From Chenopodium formosanum (Eukaryota; Streptophyta; Magnoliopsida; Caryophyllales; Amaranthaceae): a stretch of 64,000 nucleotides of DNA. The notes beneath the pieces are model-generated. The model searched no databases and was not told where the DNA came from. It saw nothing but the letters and a program-made list of their open reading frames with translations. Shown piece after piece: positions 47,614-58,411 of this stretch. The stretch spans positions 40,663,501 to 40,727,500 of the forward strand of contig CM044866.1 of assembly GCA_024500155.1 (NCBI GenBank), written 5' to 3'. The stretch's first letter is position 1; each line of letters starts with the position of its first letter. A program made the position numbers and the translations under genes.

Positions 47614-47748
47614 GACCTTGTTTAGTTCACCTTATTTTTACTTATTTCAGAAAAAAAATAAGTTCATATCAGATCAGATCAGAAAAAATAAGTTCAGATC
47701 AGATTAGATAAGTTCAGATCAGATTAGATAAGTTCAGATCAAATACAA
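47614..47748. mobile_element. Left end of a PIF/Harbinger-type element
   Basis: GACCTTGTTTAGTTCACCTT after TTA matches the TIR of the MITE at 24173-24470, followed by the same ATTTCAGAAAAAATAAG and TCAGATCAGATCAG subterminal repeats. The matching right end is not in the window. A Harbinger transposase remnant lies at 63261-63703, once the LINE, LTR element and microsatellite are discounted. Confidence 0.7.
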
Positions 47749-47869
47749 ATTATTATTATTATTATTATTGTTATTGTTATTGTTATTCTTGTTATTGTTA
47801 TTGTTATTCTTGTTATTATTATTAAAATTATTATTATTATTACTATTATTAAAATTATTATTATGTCTA
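47749..47869. repeat. (ATT)n microsatellite, left part
   Basis: ATT/GTT/CTT trinucleotides. Ends in ATTATTATGTCTA (47857-47869), the left target duplication of the LINE. Confidence 0.9.
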
Positions 47870-47902
47870 TTTTTTTTTTGAGGGAATACGTTAGCAGGAT
47901 TA

Positions 47903-50900
47903 TTATTCCAAATCAAGATTCGCAAGAGTCAATAGACTTTGCGGAATAGTACCAATACAAATAAGTTCATTACTATTACGAGTATCCCATCGTCCCATGA
48001 AATGGGCTACCGTATTTCCTGCTCTACGTATATGAGAAATAGAAAAAACATGAAAATGTTTTGCAAGACGATTTACATCATCGTAAATCAGCCAAATAGG
48101 AGCATAGCCTTTCATTGCCTACCTAACATTGTTAACAACTTTCTCAGCATCACTTTCGACATCCATAGCGAACTGCACCAGCCTCTGCACATTCCACTTC
48201 CATGTTTGCTGGAATCTTCTTAACAGCTACCCATAATATGCATCCATCCAAGTCCCTAGCTATCACTCCCAGGCCCCATTACCACCTAAGCCAACATGTG
48301 CATCCACATTGAGCTTAATCATTTCTTTTGGGGGGCAAGCCCACCTGGACACAACAGCAGTCTGAATAGTAGTAGGTGACCTGAACACCTTTGTTGCATA
48401 GCTAATATATTCATTAACCATACGTAGGAACCCAACAGCAATAAAATCAACCTCCATGGGAGTGTTAGCATATACCCTATTATTCATGCAAAACCAAACA
48501 ACCCACACTATTGAAAGAATTCTCCTAAGAGTCACTTTGTCGACCTTCTCATTCATCCATAACAGCCAGTCCGAGAAGGGAGCATGTCTAGGGGAGTCGT
48601 TTATAATTTCTGCAAAGTCATTGTCTCCCCATACATGGTTAATCACCCTACACTCAAATAATGCATGAGAGATTGTCTCGGCAGCCTCACCACACCCACC
48701 ACATAGCTCATCAGTTGCAATATGTCTTTTGAAGAGTTCAGCTTTCACTGCCATGTTGCCATTACACGCATTCCATACAAAGTGTCTTAGTTTAGGAGGT
48801 CCATCAATTCTCCAAGCAACCCGCCATACCAACTGATCAGGTGAACTAGCAGCATTGTTTCCTGTTTGTACCATACCCATCTTCCCAAACCAGTAAGCAG
48901 AACGTACACTGAACACACCATCTTTTGTATGCCCCCAATACCAACTATCATTTGGCAACTCTGTTGATAGTGGAATTTGGAGGATGAGGGCACACACATC
49001 ATCAGAGAAAAGCTGGTGTAATACGTCCACCTTCCATTCGCCACATTGTTGGTCAATTAACTCTGCAACACATAACGCAGGATCATAATTCATATCATGG
49101 GAGGGAATTATGTTACCAGGAATCAAGCCATACACGAGTATTTCTTCCATTCCCAATTCACCATTTGAGACCATCTAGAAGTAAGGATTTAGCACCCCAT
49201 AAGCTCCTCCAAGAGTAGCTCGGATCATAGCCTCTATATGCCTCTAAAATCGAGCTGTTTTTAAAATACCGAGCTTTAAGAATAGCATGAAGGTGAAGGT
49301 TCGGGTTGTAATAAAGTCTCCACATTTGCTTTGCTAACAATGCTTGATTGAAGACCTTAAGATCACGAAAGCCAAGACCACCTTGTGACTTCATTCGGTT
49401 TACACATAGCATCCCAACTATGCCAGTGCATCTTCCTAGATGTGTCGGTTGAACCCCACCAAAATCTTGCTAAAAGTGTATGAATCTCATCAATCAACCC
49501 CTCCGGTATTTTAAAAATACTCATCATATATGTCGGAATTGCTTGGGCAACGACTTTGATCAAAATTTCCTTCCCGGGTCTAAACAATAATTTCTCCTTC
49601 CATCCTTGAATTTGCCACCAAATTATCTCCTTTAGGCTTGCAAAAATAGCTTTTTTAGACTTCCCGATGATGGTCGATAAGCCTAAATAATTTTCATGTT
49701 TTTCTACTTCTTTTACCCCCAAAATACCAACAATTTTCACACAACGAGAATCACTCACATTTTTGCTAAAAACGACATCTGTTTTTGTCAGATTAACACT
49801 TTGTCCGGATGCTCTCTCTCATACTTGCTGATAATAACAGCTATCACCGAGCACTCACTAACAGTAGCTTTTGCAAAAAGAAGGCTATCATCTACAAAAA
49901 ATAAATGTAACACTCTGGGGGCACCCCTACCAATTCTCGCTCCATGAATTAAATTATTGGTCGCCGCTTTTGCTAGAAGAGTCGAGAATGCATCAGCAAC
50001 TATGAGGAAAAGATAGGGAGATATCGGGTCCCCTTGTCTAAGACCCCTTGAAGGCACCATCGACCCTGAAATTTTCCCATTTATTTTAAAGGCAAAGGAG
50101 ACAATTGACAGACAATCAAGAATACGACGAACCCAACTGTCACAAAAACCCATCTTGTACATAACCCTTTCCAGAAAAATCCATTCCACCCTGTCGTACG
50201 CTTTGCTCACATCAAGTTTCGAAGCAGTCGTACCTTCCTTACCTTCGCCCCCTCTTTTCAAAGCATGAAAAATCTCAAAAGCTACCAATGCATTATCGGT
50301 AATTAACCTTTTTGAGAAAAAAGCACTCTGATTGATAGAAATAATTTTTTCCAGAAAAGGTTTCAGTTTATTCGACATAACTTTTGAGATTATTTTATAC
50401 ACCACATTGCAACAACTTATAGGTCTGAATTCCGAAATCCGTTTAGGGTCTTCACATTTCAGAATCAAAACCACACAAGTTTTATTAATCGTCTTCAAGC
50501 ACATATCACCACGCCACCAATTTTTCACAAAACCAACAATATCATTTCCAACAATATGCCAAAATTTCTGAAAAAATAAAGCATGCATACCATCGGGTCC
50601 CGGGGCTTTGTTTGGATGCATCTGAAAAAGGGCAAACTTGATTTCATCTTCGGTAGGCTCAGAACATAGTTGCTTGTTCATGTCATCAGTCACCATGTGC
50701 TCGATCCCTCCTAAAGCTAGCTCAAAATCTGACGGGCTGCTAGTTTTGAAAAGTTTCGAAAAATGAGCCTCAATGGTCCCTTCTAGTTTCTCCTTCTTGT
50801 CCCTCCATACACCATCATTGTCATATAGGCCTCTAATACTATTAATGCGTCGACGATTGCTAGCTTTTTGGTGAAAATACGAGGTATTTTTATCCCCGTC

Positions 50901-51948
50901 TTTAAGATCATTTGTTCTAGCCCGTGCAAAACAGTACGACTCTTGCATTCGGTGTAGCTCATCAAGTTGACTAGAAAGCGATTTGCATTGCTCCAGCATT
51001 GCTGCATCAAGGACACAATCCTGGGCTTCTTTAAGTTTCCCTTCTGTCTTCTTAATTTTCTTTTTTTATATCACCATAGCAGCGTCTTGCCCATAAACTT
51101 AAGCTCACAGCACAACTTTTAATTCGTTCAGCAGTTTGTAAGCCCACTCCACATACCCACGCATCTTCAATAATCTTACCACATTCCTCATTAGCCATCC
51201 ACCAAGCTTCAAATTTAAAGGCACATTCTTCCCTCCCACGTTCATAATAATTGATTGTATCAAGTAGTATCGGGGCATGATCCGATCTATAAATCGGAAA
51301 GTGTCGCACTTCAAAGTGAGGGAACATATTACACCAAATACTATCTGCCAAAAACTAGTCAAGCCTCTCCCTTTTCAAAGTTTCAATGGAGTTCCCTCTC
51401 TTCCAAGTGAAGATGTTTCCTTTGTAACCCAAATCTCTCATTTTGCAATCGTCAATGGCATAACGAAAGGCATCCATGAGACTCTCGCTTCAAGGCACAC
51501 CACCCTCCTTTTCATCTTGGCTTAAAATTTCATTGAAGTCACCAAACATCACACAAGGGAGAGTACTACCCGCTTTCATTCTACGTAACATAGCCCAAGT
51601 AAGATGCTTATTCTCTTGCTCCGACCATCCATAAATTCCAGTTGCTCTCCATTTAGGGATGTCCTCGTGGTCACAAACATCAACAATGAAATGGTGAATC
51701 GAATAGGACTGCTCTTTAACATTAATATCTTTCCACCAAAATCCCATGCCTCCGGAGTTACCTCTACTACTAACACAAATGCCATCAGTGAAGCCACATC
51801 TATTTCGAACTCTACTTAATTTATCGTCATCAATCATTGTCTCCATTAAAAAAACAATATTTGGCTTTTCTCTCCAACACCACTCCCGGAGAGCTTTGAC
51901 TGACCAAAGGTTGCCAAGCCCTTGGCAGTTCCAGCTTAGGATTTTCAT
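47903..51948 (-). pseudogene. LINE ORF2: endonuclease, reverse transcriptase, RNase H
   Basis: Order on the - strand: APE-type endonuclease (MKILSWNCQGLG..., catalytic FGDFNE; 51948 to ~51100), reverse transcriptase (50999-49400; SAFFSKRLITDNALVAFE, GLRQGDPISPYLF and the FVDD active-site box, usually FADD), zf-RVT region with CGGCGEAAETISHALFEC (~48680), and RNase H (LNVDAH...; ~48310-47903). ORF2's ATG overlaps the ORF1 stop as ATGA (51945-51948). Breaks: TGA at ~51490, TAG at ~51352, a frame change in an A-run (~51065), one in a GA run (~49810), one near 49400 and TGA at ~49158. It cannot make intact protein. Confidence 0.88.
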
Positions 51949-53379
51949 TGCTCTTCGAGGGGTTGGATTCTACTACACCCCTCTACTTGATTTACCCCGT
52001 CTCTGGCAATTGAGCTCGAAATTATTTTTTGTTTTTTTAATTTTTCTTTCCCCGACTCCTCCTGATTCTTCGTACTGTCCCACCCCTCCAACACTCTCTT
52101 AGCCTCCACACCCTCATTTTGTTGACTCTCACCCATCACCAGATCCTCATTATTGCCCCTCTCTATTCTTTTCCAACCTTTTTTCCCCTTAGCAGTATTT
52201 TTTATATTTGAGCTCACCATTCCCTTATCACCATAATGATTGGCAGCAGGTTCACCCATAACATGTATAGCAGACTCCTCATACATTACATTCCCCCCAC
52301 TCACCTGTCCCCCACTCCCCGACTCCCTACCCTCCAGTTCAACCTCCCCTCCACCCTCACCTTCTTTACTTCCTTCAGCATTCACACTTCTTGGTCTCAA
52401 AACTATTTTTTGAGTACACTCATCAGTCACTTTTAGCAAGCGAACCTCTCTTCGGCGTGGGAAGCTATTAACCTCCTTCGGGCTTGGTGACGTAAATTTT
52501 AGCTTCCTGGCTGCCCCCACTGGCCCCAACTTGATAGCATCAGGATCGTTGTAGGATACCTTACTCCCCCTTTGTTCGAGCATAATCTGTCAAGGAATTT
52601 TTCTCCATCTCGCTAGCAGCCAGAGCTGATTGTGAAAGATTTAAAGGTGACGCCCTCATCCATGGCCCACCTTGGTAGATAAACTCCGTTTCACCTTCCA
52701 GTTCTTTCTTCTCATATTCCTTGTCAGTGTGGCCAAGAAAGCAGCAATAATAACAAAAGTTGGCCAACCTTTCAAACTTGATGCCAACCCACTTTGGTGA
52801 TAAATCACCATTTGCTATGAATAAGCCCCGCCGCAGTGGCTTATGCACATCAATCATCACTTTAATCCGAACGAATTTGCCAAGGCAAAGAGGATCAGAA
52901 TCATCAATCTCAAGGAATCCCCCCAAAGAGTCACCTATTTCCTTTAACACACCATGACTGCGTTTGTTAAAAGGAATGTCAAATAGTCTCACCCATATTG
53001 TGGTTTGGTTAATCGCAATTTCAGATGGTTGTTCGTCACCATTAATTTCTCCAAGCGGCAGCAATTTATTATCGAAGAACCATGGCATCCCCTCGATAAC
53101 CTTCTTCTTGTCATCTTGATTAGTAAATTGAAATACAAAAAGATTAAAATCAATCATCTTTATCACCATGTTGTCAGACATCCTCCACACATTCGTCAAG
53201 GTTCTTTTCATTGCCTCAACGTTAAAGGGTTTCACTGTACATAATCTTCCAACTAAAGCCGATCGAAATTGGATCGCCGGTTCAGTATCTGGCTCACCTA
53301 CATCAGACGCACCAATCACAACGTTTTCCTCCTCCGTTAATTTCAATTTCTCCCATTCTTTGATGATATCCTCCACCAT
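51945..53379 (-). pseudogene. LINE ORF1: RNA-binding protein (DUF4283 + zinc knuckle)
   Basis: Begins MVEDIIKEWEKLKL at 53379 (an upstream in-frame ATG at 53427 is possible). Seen: DUF4283-like domain (~residues 40-150, PWFFDNKLLPLGEI), then a CCHC-type knuckle region (FCYYCCFLGHTDKEYEK), then a charged variable tail. One extra G in a five-G run near 52572 breaks the frame before the tail. Stop TGA at 51945-51947. Such proteins bind LINE RNA. Confidence 0.85.
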
Positions 53380-53541
53380 GATTGCAGATTTTTTTCCAGA
53401 GAGAAAGAAACAGGGCTTAATTGACAAAGATTGCAGTAGATTGCACGCAAAAACTTACTGAAACCACAAACCCTAGGCAAGGACGGGGGACCCTATTCTA
53501 GGGACGTGTACTCTATATATGTTTTGAGATTATTATGTTTA

Positions 53542-53569
53542 TTATTATTATTATTACTATTACTATTAC

Positions 53570-53608
<39 letters not shown>

Positions 53609-53677
53609 AATTATAATTATGTTTATTATTATTATTATTGTTATTATTATTATTATTATTATTACTATTATTATTAC

Positions 53678-53713
<36 letters not shown>

Positions 53714-53716
53714 TAC
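53542..53716. repeat. (ATT)n microsatellite, middle part
   Basis: ATT/ACT trinucleotides between the LINE and the LTR element. Ends in ATTAC (53712-53716), the left target duplication of the LTR element. Asn- or Ile-repeat ORFs here are artefacts. Confidence 0.9.
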
Positions 53717-54223
53717 TGTTTAGGGTAAAAATACCCCTTACACGTGGTCCAATCCCATAGTGACACGTGGCCCAATCAAAGGGTGACACCTGTCCCAATG
53801 AGAAGATGACACGTGTAATAAGCTCACAAAGAGCACCTGAAATGAGAGAAAAAGGGCCTTTCTTACATCAGAGCCCAAATCCCGAGAAAGCCGCAAAACG
53901 GCGCCCCCATGTGACACGTGTCAATACCTGATTGCGCAGCCAATCAGGACATGGAAATTTAGGGCACAAATTCCCACCCCTATAAATACCCCAATCATTT
54001 ATGATGGGAGGGGTGAATTGTGACATAATATTCAATAGAGCACTAAATAGCTCCAGCTTCTCTCTACTTTCTCTCTCTAGCCTTTTCGCTTTCCGGTTAC
54101 TAACTTAACCGTCGGAGGCGAATATTCCGATGATGGAATATTCGTTGTTTTGCAGGTGTCAAGTCTCGTTGTCAGCAAGTACGTGACCAGTATCCCGAGG
54201 GATTCCAAAAAAACCCCGAAACA
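53717..54223 (+). repeat. 5' LTR (507 bp)
   Basis: TG...CA ends. U3 has CACGTG at 53741, 53764, 53810 and 53915. A TATA box CCTATAAATACCCC lies near 53981, with CTCTCTACTTTCTCTCTC downstream. Confidence 0.95.
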
Positions 54224-54242
54224 TTTAGCGCCGTCTATGGGG
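54224..54242 (+). other. Primer-binding site
   Basis: TTTAGCGCCGTCTATGGGG directly follows the 5' LTR. It resembles the 3'-end complement of tRNA-Asp (TGGCGCCGT...GGGG) used by Tat/Athila elements, with mismatches. Confidence 0.7.
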
Positions 54243-54255
54243 ATACTCGTCCGTA

Positions 54256-57200
54256 ATGGCAATAGACGGTCAGACACATAATGCCGGCCCTGGCCCTGGT
54301 CAGGACGACCATGTAGAGGACATAACCATAACAATCAATTCTAATGATCCTCTGATCGCCACATTTCATGAGGTCGAGGATCTACCAGTTACTGCTGCCT
54401 CCCTAAAGGTCGCTCTGAACAAGCTTCTAAAGGAGATGGAAGAGAAGAGGTCGTCCACCTCCGGACAACCGTCCAGAAGGGTGAAGGATGGCCCTAAGAG
54501 AAGAAATCAGAGCAAGACAACTAACGCTGAAGATTCTGGGAATACTCCCTTTCTGCGGCCGCATGGCAGGTCTCCCAAGGTGCCACGAACGAATCTGTCA
54601 AGGCTCCTTGAGAGAACGCAGTCGGCTGGGGGCAGACCAGACAGCCTCGAAGGGAGGATCCTGAGCCGTCTCGACGCTGGAGGGATGTCAGGGAATACAT
54701 CCGACACAAGCGGCAGGAGTGGGCGGCCCAATCGGACACGACCTCCACTCCCACAATGCCGGATGAATTCTCTAACCACTCTCTTTCCCAACATACCAGC
54801 TCGGCCAGGACCAGAAGGAGCCAGACTGCTCGTACTCTGATTCCCATCCCTGTTCAACCGATTCAACCAATTCAATATCAGATTCCTCATAATTTTAATG
54901 CATTTCTACCGCACGGTCCTAATGTCCTCGGACAATATGGACAATTCGCTCAGCCGTTCGACCAGGCTCCTTACCTGGGCGGACCGGCCGGACAGCCTCA
55001 GCCCATTGATTGGCAAATGAGTTTGCTTAATCTTGGAGACAAGCCGCCTCCATTCTCTCAAGAGATCCTTAGCTCTCCTCAGCCTGCGAAGGTAAAGAGT
55101 GTACTCGTGGGTGCCTATGATGGTTCGGGCAACCCAGAGGAGCATGTTACTTCATACAGAAAACTGATGTCCCTGCAATGTGTTGATGATGCCACCTGGT
55201 GTAGGTGCTTCCCGGCCACCCTTAAGGGCGTGGCGCAAGACTGGTTCAACAGCATTCCGGCCGGGTGCATAAATTGCTTCACTACTCTAAGTATGTTGTT
55301 TGTTGGAAACTTTTCATACAACATTCCCCCAAGAAAGACCGGTCTTAACTTGGCCACAATTGTCCAAGGAAAGAATAAGGGGTTGCGTTCGTACGTCCAG
55401 AGGTTCAACCAAGAAAAATCCCAGATTCATAATCTTCCGGATGAAATGGCGTACTCAAAATTTCTCCGGGGATCAAGGCATAATGGTTTCAAGTTTGATT
55501 TGGTCAGGAAAAAGGTCCGGACATACGCAGGCGTTCTACGGGAAGCCGAGGCCTTCATAGAGGCAGTTGATTTTTGTTCGCTCACCAAAGCAGAGCAGCC
55601 GGCCAAGGGAGCTGAGAAGAAGCCATCTTCTCAGCAAGACTTGGTCAGGAAGAAAAAGGAAGGAAAGAAGCGAAAAGAAGTCTGGGTGGCAGATGATCAG
55701 CAGCCAAGATCAAAGAATCTTAAGGCGTACGATCCTCAGTATGAGTTTACCAAAGACTGTTACTCAATCTTGATGGAGATTAAGGACAAGTTTGAGTTCG
55801 AGAAGCCCCAGCCGATGAGAGGCTCGGCTCAGCATCGCAACAAGAAAAAATATTGTCATTACCACAAGGTCGTGGGACATGACACGAACGATTGCATTAA
55901 TTTAAAGTGATTACTGGATAAGCTGGCCGAGAAGGGCATGCTAAACTCATATGTTTTGAAGTCAAAATTCACCTACACTCGGACAGATAACAACTCCGAG
56001 AAGAAAAGGCAAAAGCAAACTGAAAAAGATTATGGCAACAGTACTGATTCTAGTATGGTTGCCGTGATATCAGGCGGCTTTGCTGCAGGCGGCCCTACCA
56101 TGAAGGGAATCAAGCAGGATGCTTGGAAGCTCTACAAGGTAATGCATGCCGAGGGGGTCAAATTTGAACCCTTCCTAGAGGTAACGGTCAGTGAGGCTGA
56201 CTGAGGGGAGGTCAAGGTCTTGCATAATGATCCGATGGTGTTCATCATGAAGATAGCCAATCTAAAAGTTGGTCGGATCCCAATAGATATGGGTAGCTCG
56301 TCCGATATTATCAGCTTGGCCGCACTGAAAAATCTGAAGTTCCTAGAAGACATTCTTAAAGACATCACTCACCCCTTAGTGGGATTTGGGGGAAACATCA
56401 TTCACCCAGTCGCACAAATAGACTTGCCCGTTCGATTAGGGCAGAAAGGGGAAGGTAGGGACATGGTCGTTCGATTCTTGGTGGTAAAATAGTTGACTGG
56501 TTACAATGTCATACTCGGACGTCCCACCCTAAACGCTGCAAAGGCCGTGATCGTCCCCCATCTGATGCTGTTAAAGTTTGAAAGGTCGGATGGAAAGATT
56601 GGTTCGATTCAAGGAAGTCAGAAAATGGCAAAAGAATGTAATCAGCTGGCTGTGAAGCCAACAACTCGGACAGAGACGGCCGTCCGAGTCAAAAGGGGAA
56701 GAACCCCCACTCCAAGCATACCAGGTCGGCCAAAAGCAAAAGCAGGCCGAGGTTGACCAGGCATAGCAATTAATGACCGTCGGCCGACCAGAAGATTTGA
56801 GGCCCCAGCCGGCCGGCGATCATCAGGATTTCGTGTTGGACCCTGATCAACTAGCATGGACAGTCAAGGTCGGCACTATAGCTGCGTGTTTGCTTGGAGC
56901 GGACTTAATCAGTTTATTGAGAGAATTCAAATATGTGTTTGCATTCGAAGTAAGTGAAATGCCGAGTATCAGCCCAGACCTAGCCATACACAAGCTTGCT
57001 GTCAATCCACTTGTTAAACCCGTCCGACAGAAAAAGCGGAATCATGGGGAGGAAAGGAATCAGGCGGCCGCAGCTGAAGTAAAGAAGTTGTTGGACGCTG
57101 GTTTCATTTGGCAGTGCCTCTATCCGAACTGGGTGGCCAATGTTGTGTTGGTTAGAAAGCCGAATGGAACCTGGAGGATGTGCATGGACTACACCGATCT

Positions 57201-58411
57201 CAACAAGGCATGTCCGAAGGATAGCTTTCCCTTACCTAAGATTGACCGATTGGTCGACTCGACGGCCGGACATGCTCTCATGAGTTTTATGGACGCATAC
57301 TCCGGATTCCACCAGATCCCATTATGGGAGGAAGATCTAGAGAAACAACATTTGTGACCGAGCAAGGCCTGTACTGTTACAAAGTTATGCCATTCGGCCT
57401 TAAGAACGCCCCTGCTACCTTTCAAAGACTCGTCAATACTGTTTTCAGAGATCAGATCGGCCAGAATATGGAGGCATACATTGATGACATGATTGTCAAG
57501 TCAAAGGAGTCGATCGACCATCTAAACGATCTCCGAGAAACCTTTACCGAACTCAAGCGCATAAGATGATGTTAAATCCAAAGAAGTGTGTCTTTGGTGT
57601 TGAGTCCGGCAAATTTCTCGAATTTTTGATTGACCAGCAAGGAATTGAGGCCAACCCTGAGAAAATTGAAGCCGTCTTGGACATGAAGTCGCCGAGGACA
57701 ATTAAGGAGGTGCAAAGGCTGACCGGCTATTTAGCCGCCCTCGGCCGATTCTTGTCAAGATCAGGGGATAAGTGCCAATACTTTTTTCAGACGATTAAGG
57801 AGAAAGCTATGTTCGAATGGACAGAGGAGGCCGAAGAAGCCTTCGTTCAGCTGAAAACCCATTTGCATACATTGCCTCGGCTCGTCAATCCATTCAAGAA
57901 TGAGAAGCTATACATGTACCTTGCTATTTCAGAACATTCTTTAAGTGCCGTCCTGCTTGCTGAAAGGGACGACCATCAGATTCCAGTACATTTCATCAGC
58001 CATGTGTTGCATAATGCCGAGCTTAGGTATCCCCCTATTGAAAAATTTGGCCTTGCATTGTATATGGCGTCAAAGAAGCTTCGGCCGTACTTTCTAGCGC
58101 ATTCAATTGTGGTTTATACGGACCAACAACTCAAGAAGCCGTTTGCAACTTTGGAGGCTAGTGACCGCATGCTTAAATGGGCCTTAGAGCTGAGAGGTTT
58201 CGATATCACGTTCGAACCCAGAAGGGCAATCAAGGGGAAAGCCTTTGCTGATTTTGTAGCTGAGATGACTCGGCCGGATTTGCAGCCGACTGGAGATCAA
58301 ATTTGGAAAGTTTATGTGGATGGTAGTGTAACAATGACCGGATGCGGCGCTGGGATTATTTGCCAATCTCTTGAAGGAGATAAGTTTGAATATGCAATGA
58401 GCTCTACTTAG
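54256..58411 (+). pseudogene. Gag-Pol of the Tat/Retand-type element, truncated after the second RNase H
   Basis: Starts at ATG 54256. Gag capsid region around 55095-55600 (GAYDGSGNPEEHVTSYRKLM; QDWFNSIPAGCI), knuckle-like CHYHKVVGHDTNDC (~55850), protease with D-M-G-S-S (usually D-T-G; ~56288), RT with MDYTDLNKACPKDSFPLP and YIDD (~57475), RNase H with VVYTDQQLKKP (~58110), then a second RNase H-like start (VYVDGSVTMTGCGAGI, ~58310) that stops at 58409. Frame changes occur near 54800, 56757, 57350 and 57566, and stops at ~55909, 56202 and 56490. No integrase HHCC or DDE motif is present. Confidence 0.9.

Larger units (their letters stand above)
47870..53528 (-). mobile_element. L1-type LINE (non-LTR retrotransposon)
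   Basis: ORF1 and ORF2 lie on the - strand. A 10-nt poly-A tail appears as T10 at 47870-47879. Target duplication ATTATTATGTCTA (47857-47869) and ATTATTATGTTTA (53529-53541), 12 of 13 identical. The element looks full-length but has several frame breaks. Confidence 0.9.

Noticed and set aside
53493..53798. Asn-rich and Ile-rich ORFs (also 47734-47925)
   Set aside because: Pure translation of the (ATT)n microsatellite; no other coding signal.
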